A DNA stretch of 5,780 bases from contig JAOZQX010000104.1 in assembly GCA_029931995.1 (NCBI GenBank), positions 1 through 5,780 of the forward strand. Reading direction: 5' to 3'. Under the pieces are notes generated by a model. The model was not told the origin of the DNA. It saw only the letters and a list, made by a program, of their open reading frames with translations, and did no database searches. Of the stretch, positions 1-5,780 are shown in pieces. This stretch comes from Bacteroidales bacterium (GTDB lineage: Bacteria; Bacteroidota; Bacteroidia; Bacteroidales; GCA-2711565). Numbering within the stretch: position 1 is the stretch's first letter; every line of letters starts with the position of its first letter. Made by a program: the position numbers and the translations under genes.

Positions 1-113
1 GCTTCTTTTGCATCTTCTGCTTCATCAATTGAATATGACTCAGATATATCAACAATTATTTGGTTAATACCATTTCTAATAATCGGATGATCATCTGCAA
101 TAAGTATTTTCAT
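1..113 (-). CDS. Response regulator, N-terminal fragment (probably NarL/LuxR type), cut by window edge
   Basis: Only the first 37 codons are in the window; the gene continues beyond base 1. The protein begins MKILIADDHPIIRNGINQII, which is the first beta strand and helix of a receiver. The acidic pair D7/D8 followed by H-P is characteristic of NarL/FixJ-family regulators, which carry a C-terminal LuxR-type helix-turn-helix. The phosphoacceptor Asp, the switch Thr, the Lys and any DNA-binding domain lie outside the window, so the output domain is inferred. It starts 41 bases after the stop of the HisKA_3 kinase gene, on the same strand, which is the usual arrangement of a NarL-type regulator with its kinase. 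The 41-base gap (114-154) is A/T-rich, with no clear Shine-Dalgarno, promoter or terminator. The next ATG-like alternatives lie inside conserved receiver sequence, so this start is secure. Confidence 0.9.
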   Translation of the reverse strand, partial: MKILIADDHPIIRNGINQIIVDISESYSIDEAEDAKE

Positions 114-154
114 ATCATTTTCAAGTTTCAAATTCAAATTATAATCTGCAAAAA

Positions 155-1255
155 TTATATTGGTATTCGGACAGTTATCGTTGTGCCTTTCCCCTTTTTC
201 CCAAGAATTTCTACCGTACCATTCCATATTTTTACTCTTTCCCGCATACCAATAAGACCAAAAGAGAGATTGCTATTAATTTTTTCTTTTGGAATTCCTT
301 TTCCATTATCCTCCATTCTTAATAATAATTCGTCCTCTCTATTTGTCAGATTAATTTTAATACTTGTGGCTCCCGAATGACGGTAAATATTTATAAGCGC
401 TTCCAAAAATATTCTGTATAAGCTTGTTGACATTTCAAAATCTACCTGAAAATCAAGAGGTTCAAAATCTACTCGACATTTTATATCTGTACGCTCCTGA
501 AATTTGGATAGCTCTGATTGTATGGTTGACAAAAGTCCAAGGTCATCAAGCATACCTGGTCTTAATTGCCCTGAAATCTCTTGTACTTTCTTTACGCCAG
601 AATCAATAATATCTCTCATTGAATCAAATTTCTCGTTTATCTGAATATTCTTTGGGGGAACTTTCTTTTTCATCCATAACAAATCCATTTTCAAGATAGT
701 AAATAATTGACCTAATCCATCATGTACTTCAGCAGCGATCATCTTTTTTTCTTCCTCCACTTTAGTATCGAAATATATTGCATAAGCTCTTAGTTCTTCT
801 TCTGATTTAATTAGTGCTTTTTCCGTTTTTTTAAGTTTTAATTTATCATTGAGAATTTGGTGTTTTTGCCTATCTAACTCTAAAAATATTTTTATTTTGT
901 TCAGAAGAATTGACTTTTCGATTGGTTTTGTCAAAAAGTCTATTGCTCCTGACTCATATCCCTTGAGAATATATTTTTGCTCACTATAGTGTGCAGTAAG
1001 AAGAATAATGGGGACAAGATGATTCTTTTTTTGTTTTTTTATTAATTGAGCAAGCTCAAAGCCATCTATTTCCGGCATCTGAAGGTCAAGTACTGCTAAA
1101 GCAAGCTCATAGCCTTTAATTTTTGATAAGGCTTCTTTACCAGACATTGCCTTTATTACCTTAGCATCCAGATCACGCAGTATTATTTCCAAGTATAATA
1201 AATTGGATTCCTGATCATCGACAATCAGTATATTAGGTATATATTTTTTCGGCAT
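155..1255 (-). CDS. Receiver-HisKA_3 histidine kinase (REC-HPK7 type), 366 aa
   Basis: An N-terminal receiver is joined to a NarX/DesK-class kinase. Receiver (about 6-125): acidic pair D13/D14, phosphoacceptor D57 in LDLQMP, T87 in LLTA and K110 in TKP, so it looks competent. A charged helical linker (about 126-170) leads into the HisKA_3 dimerisation domain, with H178 in AAEVHDGLGQ as phosphoacceptor and the conserved LRPGMLDDLGL at 231-241. The ATPase domain has E285 and N289 (N-box), the G1 box DNGKGIP from D316, and GLIGMRER from G333; the protein ends just after its last strand. No sensor or membrane domain is present, so input must come through the receiver. The likely donor is the hybrid kinase encoded 32 bases upstream. 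The likely recipient is the response regulator encoded 41 bases downstream, since HisKA_3 kinases typically pair with NarL/LuxR regulators. ATG start preceded by an A-rich leader without a good Shine-Dalgarno. Partner assignments are inferred. Confidence 0.96.
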   Translation of the reverse strand: MPKKYIPNILIVDDQESNLLYLEIILRDLDAKVIKAMSGKEALSKIKGYELALAVLDLQMPEIDGFELAQLIKKQKKNHLVPIILLTAHYSEQKYILKGYESGAIDFLTKPIEKSILLNKIKIFLELDRQKHQILNDKLKLKKTEKALIKSEEELRAYAIYFDTKVEEEKKMIAAEVHDGLGQLFTILKMDLLWMKKKVPPKNIQINEKFDSMRDIIDSGVKKVQEISGQLRPGMLDDLGLLSTIQSELSKFQERTDIKCRVDFEPLDFQVDFEMSTSLYRIFLEALINIYRHSGATSIKINLTNREDELLLRMEDNGKGIPKEKINSNLSFGLIGMRERVKIWNGTVEILGKKGKGTTITVRIPI

Positions 1256-1268
1256 AATTTATATTTTT

Positions 1269-1290
1269 GGGGTCACCCCTAGCTTAGCTA
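1269..1290. repeat. Two abutting 11-base palindromes between the two kinase genes
   Basis: Bases 1269-1279 read GGGGTCACCCC and 1280-1290 read TAGCTTAGCTA. Each is a perfect inverted repeat with 5-base arms around one central base, and they touch without a spacer. The second palindrome contains the TAG stop of the hybrid kinase (1290-1288). The first lies 14 to 24 bases before the ATG of the next kinase and is the only G/C-rich patch in the gap. In mRNA the first could form a four-pair G/C stem with a three-base loop. A protein-binding site, an RNA element or chance are all possible. Confidence 0.55.
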
Positions 1291-4200
1291 TTTTGAACTT
1301 AACAATCGATATATTTTCCCTATAAGTTCTTCTTGTTTAATTGGCTTCGAAATATAATCATCACAACCTGCATCAAGCGATTTTTGCCGATCTCCAACAA
1401 TGGCATAAGCCGTTTGAGCTATGATTGGAAGATTAGGTCTAAATTTTTTAATTCTCTGTGTGGCTTCAAATCCATTCATTACAGGCATATTAATATCCAT
1501 AAGTACTAAATCAATATCGGTGTTTTCCTTACAAAGTTTGATAGACTCTTTGCCATCTTTAGCCCAAAGAGTATTTATTTCCAATTTCTCAAGTACTATC
1601 TTTAAAAACTCATAGCTCGCCTCAACATCTTCAACAATTAAAACAGTTTTCGCTTTTTGTTTGTCTTTCTCTTTCGTTTTTGTTTTAGTTACAGATTTTA
1701 TTTCTTTTTCATCAATAACTATCTGCTCTCCAAGAGGTATTGTAAAATAAAAAATAGTCCCTTCATTTTCTTTTGATTTAAGCCAAATCTTACCTCCCAA
1801 TAATTCGGTCAATTTTTTAGAAATAGACAAGCCAATTCCTGTTCCTCCATATATTCTGGTATTCGAATCTTCAAGCTGCCTGAAAACATCAAAAATAAGT
1901 TCTCGCTTGTTTTTAGGAATACCAATACCGGTATCTTCAACATAAAATTTCAACATTAATTTACCCTGATCTTTCTCAATATTATAGCCATAATACACAT
2001 GACCTTTATCCGTAAACTTAAGAGCATTTTTCAAAAGATTAATCAATATCTGTTTAAGTTTTGACGAATCAGTATTAATAGTCAAGTCTTTTCCTTCCGG
2101 TGGGATTATAAGACTTAGATTAAGATTATCTTTATTTGTTTTTTGCTGTTCCGTTTCAATGATCTTATAAACATCATTCAGGATTGAATGCAAACTCTCA
2201 TCACTTTTTAGAATTCTTGATTCACCCGACTCAATCAATGTAATATCAAAAAGATCCTCAACTATACTTAATAAATGATTTCCGCTCGAATTAATCGTTT
2301 TGGAAAAACTAATAATTTCTTCGATCGGAACATTTTCATCTATAATATCAGAAAACCCAATGATAGCATTAAGAGGAGTTCGTAATTCATGCGACATGGT
2401 AGCCAAAAATGTTGATTTTAATCGGTCGCTCTCTTCGGCTTTTTCTTTGGCAGCAATCAGTTGTCGTTGAGTTTTCTTTCGTTCTGTAATATCTCTTATT
2501 GCAGTAACTCTTACTGTTTTATTATTATCAATTTTAATCCTTTTTGATTCAATTTCAATAGGAAATATTTGACCCTCTTTTTTTGTTCCTAAAACCTCAT
2601 AGGGTTGAGCATAGTCTTTAGCAATATTTTCGAATATAATTTCATGATATTTTTTAGGTACTATTAGATCTATGACATTTTTTCCCAGTAATTCTTCACG
2701 TTCATAACCAAATATTCTGGCAAATGAAAGATTAAGGTCAATAGCAAGCCCTTTATCATGAATAAGAACACCCTCAAAAGTTAAATTCGATAATTGTTTA
2801 AATCTCTCTTCACTGTCTTTTAGTGCTTGTGCTGCTTCTTTTTTATCGGTAATATTTTCCTTTACTGCAAGGTAATTAGTGATTTTTCCATCCTTGCTTT
2901 TTATAGGTGAAATTATTACATGCTCCCAAAATAAATCGCCGTTTTTTGTTTTGTTATGAAATTCGCCTTCCCATGTTTTCCCTTCCGAAATTGTTTGCCA
3001 CATTTCAGCATAATAATCTTTTGCTTGAGTACCCGCATTTAAAATTCGTGGATTTTGCCCCAATGCTTCTTCCGCCGTATAACCGGTTAGTTCAGTAAAT
3101 TTTGGGTTGGTATATTCAATATGACCTTCAATATCGCTAATAACAATAGCATTGGCACTTTGTTCTACTGCAGTTGTAAGTTTTAACAGCTCTTTTTCGG
3201 CCTGCTTACGCTCGGTAATATCCTGAATCGTTCCAATCATTTTTACCGGCTTTTCTTTATCGTCAAACTCCAATTCGCCCATACCATGTACCCAACGTTC
3301 TAATTTGTCACTCAATCTTCTAATGCGGTATTCTTTATTGAAGGATTCATGTTTAGTTAATACATTCTCTGCAAAATATTTCTGCATCATAGCCCGATCT
3401 TCAGGGTGAACAATCTGAAGCCAGCCTGATACATCCTTGGTGAATTTGTTATCAATACCAAACAGCTCATCTAGAAACTTCGAACATTCCCAAGTACCAC
3501 TAGCAATATCCATAACGTAAGAACCGATGTTTGCAACTTTTTGTGATTCCCTAAGTAAATGTTCACTATTCTTCAGTGCTTCCTCCGCCAACTTAGATTC
3601 AGTGATATCTCGGGCAATATATAAAACACTATTTTTAGTTTTTGGACTTGCTTTGCCTTCAAACCAATGTGTTTTATTATTTATGGTCATAGGATATTTT
3701 AAAGAAGTCGTTTTGTTCTCATCGAGAGACTTGCGAATAAACTCAAGAAATATATCAGCTTCAGGTTTAGGAAATACTTCATGTAATGTTTTTCCAATCA
3801 CATCATCTGAAGGCTTGAACATAAGCTCTGGTGATGTTGGTGCAATATTAATGTATCTTCCATCATAATCCATCTCAAACACTATATCTGACATCGCATT
3901 GAAGAGTGTTCGTAAATTCTGTTCGTTTTCTTTTAGTGCTTCCTCTGCCTGCTTTTGCTCGGTAACATCAGATTGCGTTCCCCAGGCATTTATTAATTTC
4001 CCATCTTTAATAACTCCAATCATTGAGTTTGAGAAATATTTTTCTTCTCCGTCTCCGGTGATTTCTTTTGAAATACTTCCTGATAACTTATATCCATTAT
4101 TGATGAAAGTTCTTAGATAATCCCTATTTTCTTCATTATCCGGCATTGCATCAGATAATTTCAGTCCGAGAATTTCTTTTGAGGAAATACCCATCATATT

Positions 4201-5754
4201 TGCATACGTATCATTACACTCTATACAAATACTATTAAAAAATTCATCAATAATCTGATCTTTAGCAATATTAATACTAACAGGTTTTATTGGTTGAAAA
4301 CACCAAACTCCAAGCGGGGTATAATCAACAAAGTTTCTGAGTTTTTCTTCACTCTCTTTTATCTTATCCTCCGACCGCTTACGTTCGGTAATATCCTGAG
4401 TTACTCCAATAACTCTTGTAACACTCCCGGTTTCATCAATTATATAATTTGCTTTTTCTTTTACCCATTTAACTTTTTTATTATGAATAATCCTAAATTC
4501 TAAATCGTGTATTTTAGTTTCAAAGGCTTCACTATATGTTTTTTGTACTTTATCTCTATCATCAGGATGTACACAATCAAAAAATAGTTCCAATGATATC
4601 TTCGTTCCAAGAGGTACTCCAAAAATCTTGTACATTTCATCCGTCCAATAAGTACTGTCTGTATCAATATTGTATTCCCATGTTCCTATCTGCCCAATTT
4701 GTTGAGCTTTTTCAAGATAATCTTTTTGTTTGCCTAACTCTTCTTCCGCTAGTTTGCGTTCGGTAATATCCCTTGTAACGGCAATAAGATGCTTTCCTGC
4801 AATGTTTACAGTGCTTTGCATAAAACGCCAATTTCCGGCTTTATTTCTAAAACGGAAATCAATTGTTCTGCTAACAGGTAATTCTTTCCCTGTCAGAATT
4901 TTTTTGATTTTTTGATTAACATAGTCCTTCAACAAAGGGAATAATACTTTTTTATCTTTTGGATGTATAAAATCGAAAAAGGATTTTCCAAGTAAATCCT
5001 CTGATTCGTAACCTAGAATGGGTTCTACCGAAGGACTTACATAAATATATTTTGCCTTAAGATCAAAGGTTGTTATTCCAATATTATCACTTGTATTCTC
5101 TGCAATTAATCGATATTGTTTTTCGCTTTCTCTGAGTGCTTCTTCTACCTGCTTACCTTCAATTACTTCCGATAATGTTTTTGCTATTCCATCTATAAGT
5201 TTCCGTTCTTCCTTCATGAAAGGGCCTTCGTCCAACTCAGGACGTTCTTCCAAATAATAAACTTCGACAGCACCTCTAATTTTATCATCAATGATGATAT
5301 CGGCTGATTGTTTCCATTTTGTTTTTTTAAATGTTTTTGAGACAAATTTTTTTCCATCGAGACTTACCTTTCCTCTAGTAATTTCGGGGTAATGCCAACT
5401 TAGTGGAATTAAATTAGCTATATCCTGTAAAACATCTTCAATAGCATCATTATTTTTTACAGACTCTGAGATTTTATATAAGCAATCAAGCTCTTTAACA
5501 CGTTCTCTAAGATCATGAACATATTTTTTTATTTCTTGTTCACTAGATATCAACTGTTGGTTAGCTGCTTTCAATTGTTGTTCACTGGCAGTTAGTTGCT
5601 GATTGCTGGCATCGAGCTGTTGGTTAGCAGCCTGTAATTGCTGATAAGCGGCAATACTCTCTTCTTTTGCCTGCTCGGATACTGTTTTTTCCAGCTCAGC
5701 AATTTTGGAACGTAATTTTTTAATTTCAGTCAAAAGTTGATCTTCATTCTTCAT
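1288..5754 (-). CDS. Soluble multi-PAS hybrid sensor histidine kinase with C-terminal receiver (1488 aa)
   Basis: Cytoplasmic sensor kinase; no signal peptide or membrane segment is visible. Domain order: charged and Gln-rich coiled coil (about 1-84), GAF-like domain (85-200), seven PAS domains (212-1093), HisKA with the H-box MSHELRTPLN (phosphoacceptor H1122), HATPase with N-box N1239 and N1243, G1 box DTGIGIP from D1274 and G2 box GTGIGL at 1304-1309, a Lys-rich linker (1342-1367), and a receiver (1368-1488) with E1375, D1376, phosphoacceptor D1420, T1448 and K1470. All catalytic motifs look intact, so it should autophosphorylate and pass phosphate to its own or a partner receiver. The start is the first ATG after an in-frame TAA at 5772-5770; no Shine-Dalgarno is seen. 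The stop is TAG, followed in frame by another TAG and a TGA. The next kinase gene starts 32 bases downstream on the same strand. The family is clear; the ligands are unknown. Confidence 0.97.
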   Translation of the reverse strand: MKNEDQLLTEIKKLRSKIAELEKTVSEQAKEESIAAYQQLQAANQQLDASNQQLTASEQQLKAANQQLISSEQEIKKYVHDLRERVKELDCLYKISESVKNNDAIEDVLQDIANLIPLSWHYPEITRGKVSLDGKKFVSKTFKKTKWKQSADIIIDDKIRGAVEVYYLEERPELDEGPFMKEERKLIDGIAKTLSEVIEGKQVEEALRESEKQYRLIAENTSDNIGITTFDLKAKYIYVSPSVEPILGYESEDLLGKSFFDFIHPKDKKVLFPLLKDYVNQKIKKILTGKELPVSRTIDFRFRNKAGNWRFMQSTVNIAGKHLIAVTRDITERKLAEEELGKQKDYLEKAQQIGQIGTWEYNIDTDSTYWTDEMYKIFGVPLGTKISLELFFDCVHPDDRDKVQKTYSEAFETKIHDLEFRIIHNKKVKWVKEKANYIIDETGSVTRVIGVTQDITERKRSEDKIKESEEKLRNFVDYTPLGVWCFQPIKPVSINIAKDQIIDEFFNSICIECNDTYANMMGISSKEILGLKLSDAMPDNEENRDYLRTFINNGYKLSGSISKEITGDGEEKYFSNSMIGVIKDGKLINAWGTQSDVTEQKQAEEALKENEQNLRTLFNAMSDIVFEMDYDGRYINIAPTSPELMFKPSDDVIGKTLHEVFPKPEADIFLEFIRKSLDENKTTSLKYPMTINNKTHWFEGKASPKTKNSVLYIARDITESKLAEEALKNSEHLLRESQKVANIGSYVMDIASGTWECSKFLDELFGIDNKFTKDVSGWLQIVHPEDRAMMQKYFAENVLTKHESFNKEYRIRRLSDKLERWVHGMGELEFDDKEKPVKMIGTIQDITERKQAEKELLKLTTAVEQSANAIVISDIEGHIEYTNPKFTELTGYTAEEALGQNPRILNAGTQAKDYYAEMWQTISEGKTWEGEFHNKTKNGDLFWEHVIISPIKSKDGKITNYLAVKENITDKKEAAQALKDSEERFKQLSNLTFEGVLIHDKGLAIDLNLSFARIFGYEREELLGKNVIDLIVPKKYHEIIFENIAKDYAQPYEVLGTKKEGQIFPIEIESKRIKIDNNKTVRVTAIRDITERKKTQRQLIAAKEKAEESDRLKSTFLATMSHELRTPLNAIIGFSDIIDENVPIEEIISFSKTINSSGNHLLSIVEDLFDITLIESGESRILKSDESLHSILNDVYKIIETEQQKTNKDNLNLSLIIPPEGKDLTINTDSSKLKQILINLLKNALKFTDKGHVYYGYNIEKDQGKLMLKFYVEDTGIGIPKNKRELIFDVFRQLEDSNTRIYGGTGIGLSISKKLTELLGGKIWLKSKENEGTIFYFTIPLGEQIVIDEKEIKSVTKTKTKEKDKQKAKTVLIVEDVEASYEFLKIVLEKLEINTLWAKDGKESIKLCKENTDIDLVLMDINMPVMNGFEATQRIKKFRPNLPIIAQTAYAIVGDRQKSLDAGCDDYISKPIKQEELIGKIYRLLSSK
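1291..1653 (-). other. C-terminal receiver domain of the hybrid kinase (residues 1368-1488)
   Basis: A complete receiver follows a Lys-rich linker (K-T-K-T-K-E-K-D-K-Q-K, about 1357-1367). It has the acidic pair E1375/D1376, phosphoacceptor D1420 in LMDINMPVMNG, T1448 in AQTAYA and K1470 in SKP. The gene ends directly after the last helix, so there is no histidine phosphotransfer (HPt) domain in the protein. The role is either an intramolecular phosphate acceptor or sink, or the first step of a relay through an HPt protein encoded elsewhere. Confidence 0.95.
1732..2427 (-). other. HisKA-HATPase catalytic core of the hybrid kinase (residues about 1110-1341)
   Basis: HisKA helix 1 holds H1122 followed by E-L-R-T-P-L, the class I H-box in which the Glu helps catalysis. 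Helix 2 runs to about 1177. The ATPase domain has the N-box around LINLLKNALKF (N1239, N1243), the G1 box (D1274), an F-box region F-D-V-F-R-Q-L from 1288 and the G2 glycines at 1304-1308. All are intact, so this is an active kinase by motif. It is of a different class from the HisKA_3 core of the neighbouring kinase. Confidence 0.96.
3204..3226 (-). repeat. Copy B of a 23-base repeat at the end of PAS5
   Basis: This stretch encodes the D-I-T-E-R-K junction around residues 844-850 and lies in the same orientation as copy A. The two copies are 1173 bases apart, exactly 391 codons, so a crossover between them would remove PAS3, PAS4 and PAS5 and keep the reading frame. Confidence 0.7.
4377..4399 (-). 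repeat. Copy A of a 23-base repeat at the end of PAS2
   Basis: This stretch encodes the D-I-T-E-R-K junction around residues 453-459. It matches 3204-3226 at 22 of 23 bases, the only difference being T against C at the eighth base. A shorter match (CGTTCGGTAATATCC) is found at 4382-4396 and again at 4757-4771, the end of PAS1. Conserved protein motif explains part of the identity, but synonymous positions agree as well. Confidence 0.7.
5155..5502 (-). other. GAF-like sensory domain of the hybrid kinase (residues about 85-200)
   Basis: This segment starts RVKELDCLYKISESV, contains LIPLSWHYPEIT near 115-126, a W-K-Q-S-A-D-I strand near 147-153 and an E-V-Y-Y-L-E-E strand, and ends in a long amphipathic helix (about 179-205) that runs into the first PAS domain. 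From memory, this arrangement is common just ahead of PAS arrays in environmental kinases, and its fold resembles GAF. I see no obvious haem, bilin or metal ligand set, so no ligand is proposed. Confidence 0.65.
5524..5649 (-). repeat. Six tandem 21-base units encoding Gln-rich coiled-coil heptads
   Basis: Residues 36-77 of the hybrid kinase are six consecutive heptads: AYQQLQA, ANQQLDA, SNQQLTA, SEQQLKA, ANQQLIS, SEQEIKK. A hydrophobic residue recurs every seven positions, predicting a parallel coiled coil that would dimerise the N terminus. The repeat is also visible in DNA: units 2 and 5 share the same 12 bases encoding A-N-Q-Q (5617-5628 and 5554-5565), and units 4 and 6 share the nine bases encoding S-E-Q. 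That points to duplication of whole heptads. Similar ANQQL/SEQQL runs occur before the sensor domains of other multi-PAS kinases. Confidence 0.9.
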
Positions 5755-5780
5755 AATGATTTTTTTAGATTAAATCGCCC
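5755..5780 (-). other. Short leader of the hybrid kinase gene
   Basis: These 26 bases hold an in-frame TAA (5772-5770), which fixes the ATG at 5754 as the first possible start, and an A-rich run immediately before it. There is no recognisable Shine-Dalgarno sequence. The stretch is too short to show a promoter or an upstream gene. Confidence 0.6.

Larger units (their letters stand above)
2476..5121 (-). other. Tandem array of seven PAS (PAS/PAC) domains in the hybrid kinase
   Basis: The approximate residue ranges are 212-334, 346-459, 468-601, 612-721, 733-850, 856-972 and 982-1093. Each ends in the DITERK-type motif that links a PAC strand to the next signalling helix: DITERK 329 and 454, DVTEQK 596, DITESK 716, DITERK 845, NITDKK 967, DITERK 1088. 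The domains differ in class. PAS2 and PAS5 are PAS_3-like, with IGTWEYNID or IGSYVMDI starts and VHPDDR or VHPEDR in the middle. PAS1 has FIHPKDK. PAS6 resembles the LOV-type subgroup (GQNPRIL) but has Pro where LOV domains have their flavin-binding Cys. PAS3 carries C485, C510 and C513. Cofactors cannot be told from sequence alone. The array probably senses several cues or relays conformational change along its helical linkers. Confidence 0.93.

Noticed and set aside
114..154. TTGAA-like repeats and a TATAATTTG-like sequence in the gap before the response regulator, as an internal Bacteroidota promoter
   Set aside because: The -7-like element has the wrong internal spacing, and no TTTG sits at the expected -33 distance. 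Short TTGAA runs are expected in such A/T-rich sequence.
1269..1279. The G/C palindrome as a rho-independent terminator between the two kinase genes
   Set aside because: On the coding strand the four-pair stem is followed by an A-run rather than a U-run. The stem is too short, and the next gene starts 14 bases later.
2839..3187. PAS6 of the hybrid kinase as a LOV (blue-light) domain, because of its G-Q-N-P-R-I-L motif
   Set aside because: LOV photoreceptors need Cys in the G-x-N-C-R-F-L-Q motif for the flavin adduct. Here the position is Pro, and the rest matches non-photoactive PAS domains of the same subgroup.
3952..4353. Cysteines C485, C510 and C513 in PAS3 (a C-x-x-C pair) as an iron-sulfur or redox site
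   Set aside because: The E-C-N-D cysteine (C513) is, from memory, common in this PAS subgroup. Only two or three Cys are present with no further ligand pattern, so this is too weak to call.
60..4915. Plus-strand open frames of 60-113 codons scattered across the window
   Set aside because: All lie opposite well-supported minus-strand genes or their conserved domains, have no recognisable motifs, and their low-complexity Phe/Ser/Leu-rich translations are what the antisense of A/T-rich genes produces.

Overview
The window is a strongly AT-rich piece of bacterial chromosome. It holds one signal-transduction cluster, with every gene on the minus strand. None of the three visible starts has a convincing Shine-Dalgarno sequence; all are preceded by A/T-rich leaders. 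Together with low GC and a large soluble multi-PAS hybrid kinase, this fits the Bacteroidota best. That assignment is an inference, and other AT-rich environmental phyla cannot be excluded.

Layout in order of transcription (right to left): a 26-base leader (5755-5780); a 1488-residue hybrid histidine kinase (5754-1288); a 32-base gap containing two abutting 11-base palindromes; a 366-residue receiver-histidine kinase of the NarX/DesK-like HisKA_3 class (1255-155); a 41-base gap; and the first 37 codons of a response regulator (113 to beyond base 1). The short gaps and shared strand suggest one transcript. No convincing promoter or terminator is visible, and the operon probably extends past both window edges.

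Likely working model: the large cytoplasmic kinase has a coiled coil, a GAF-like domain and seven PAS domains, and integrates intracellular signals. It autophosphorylates on H1122 and can pass phosphate to its own C-terminal receiver (D1420). The second protein has no sensor domain other than an intact receiver (D57), so its HisKA_3 kinase activity (H178) is probably set by phosphorylation, with the large kinase as the obvious donor. HisKA_3 kinases usually pair with NarL/LuxR-type regulators, and the third gene begins with the sequence typical of that family. The chain would be multi-PAS kinase, then REC-HisKA_3 kinase, then DNA-binding regulator. Signal and target genes cannot be read from this window.

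I see no mobile element, CRISPR array, RNA gene or defence system. Each protein belongs to a well-known family. What merits a second look is the kinase-to-kinase wiring, the paired palindromes between the kinase genes, and DNA-level repeats inside the large gene that could let its PAS array change in number.
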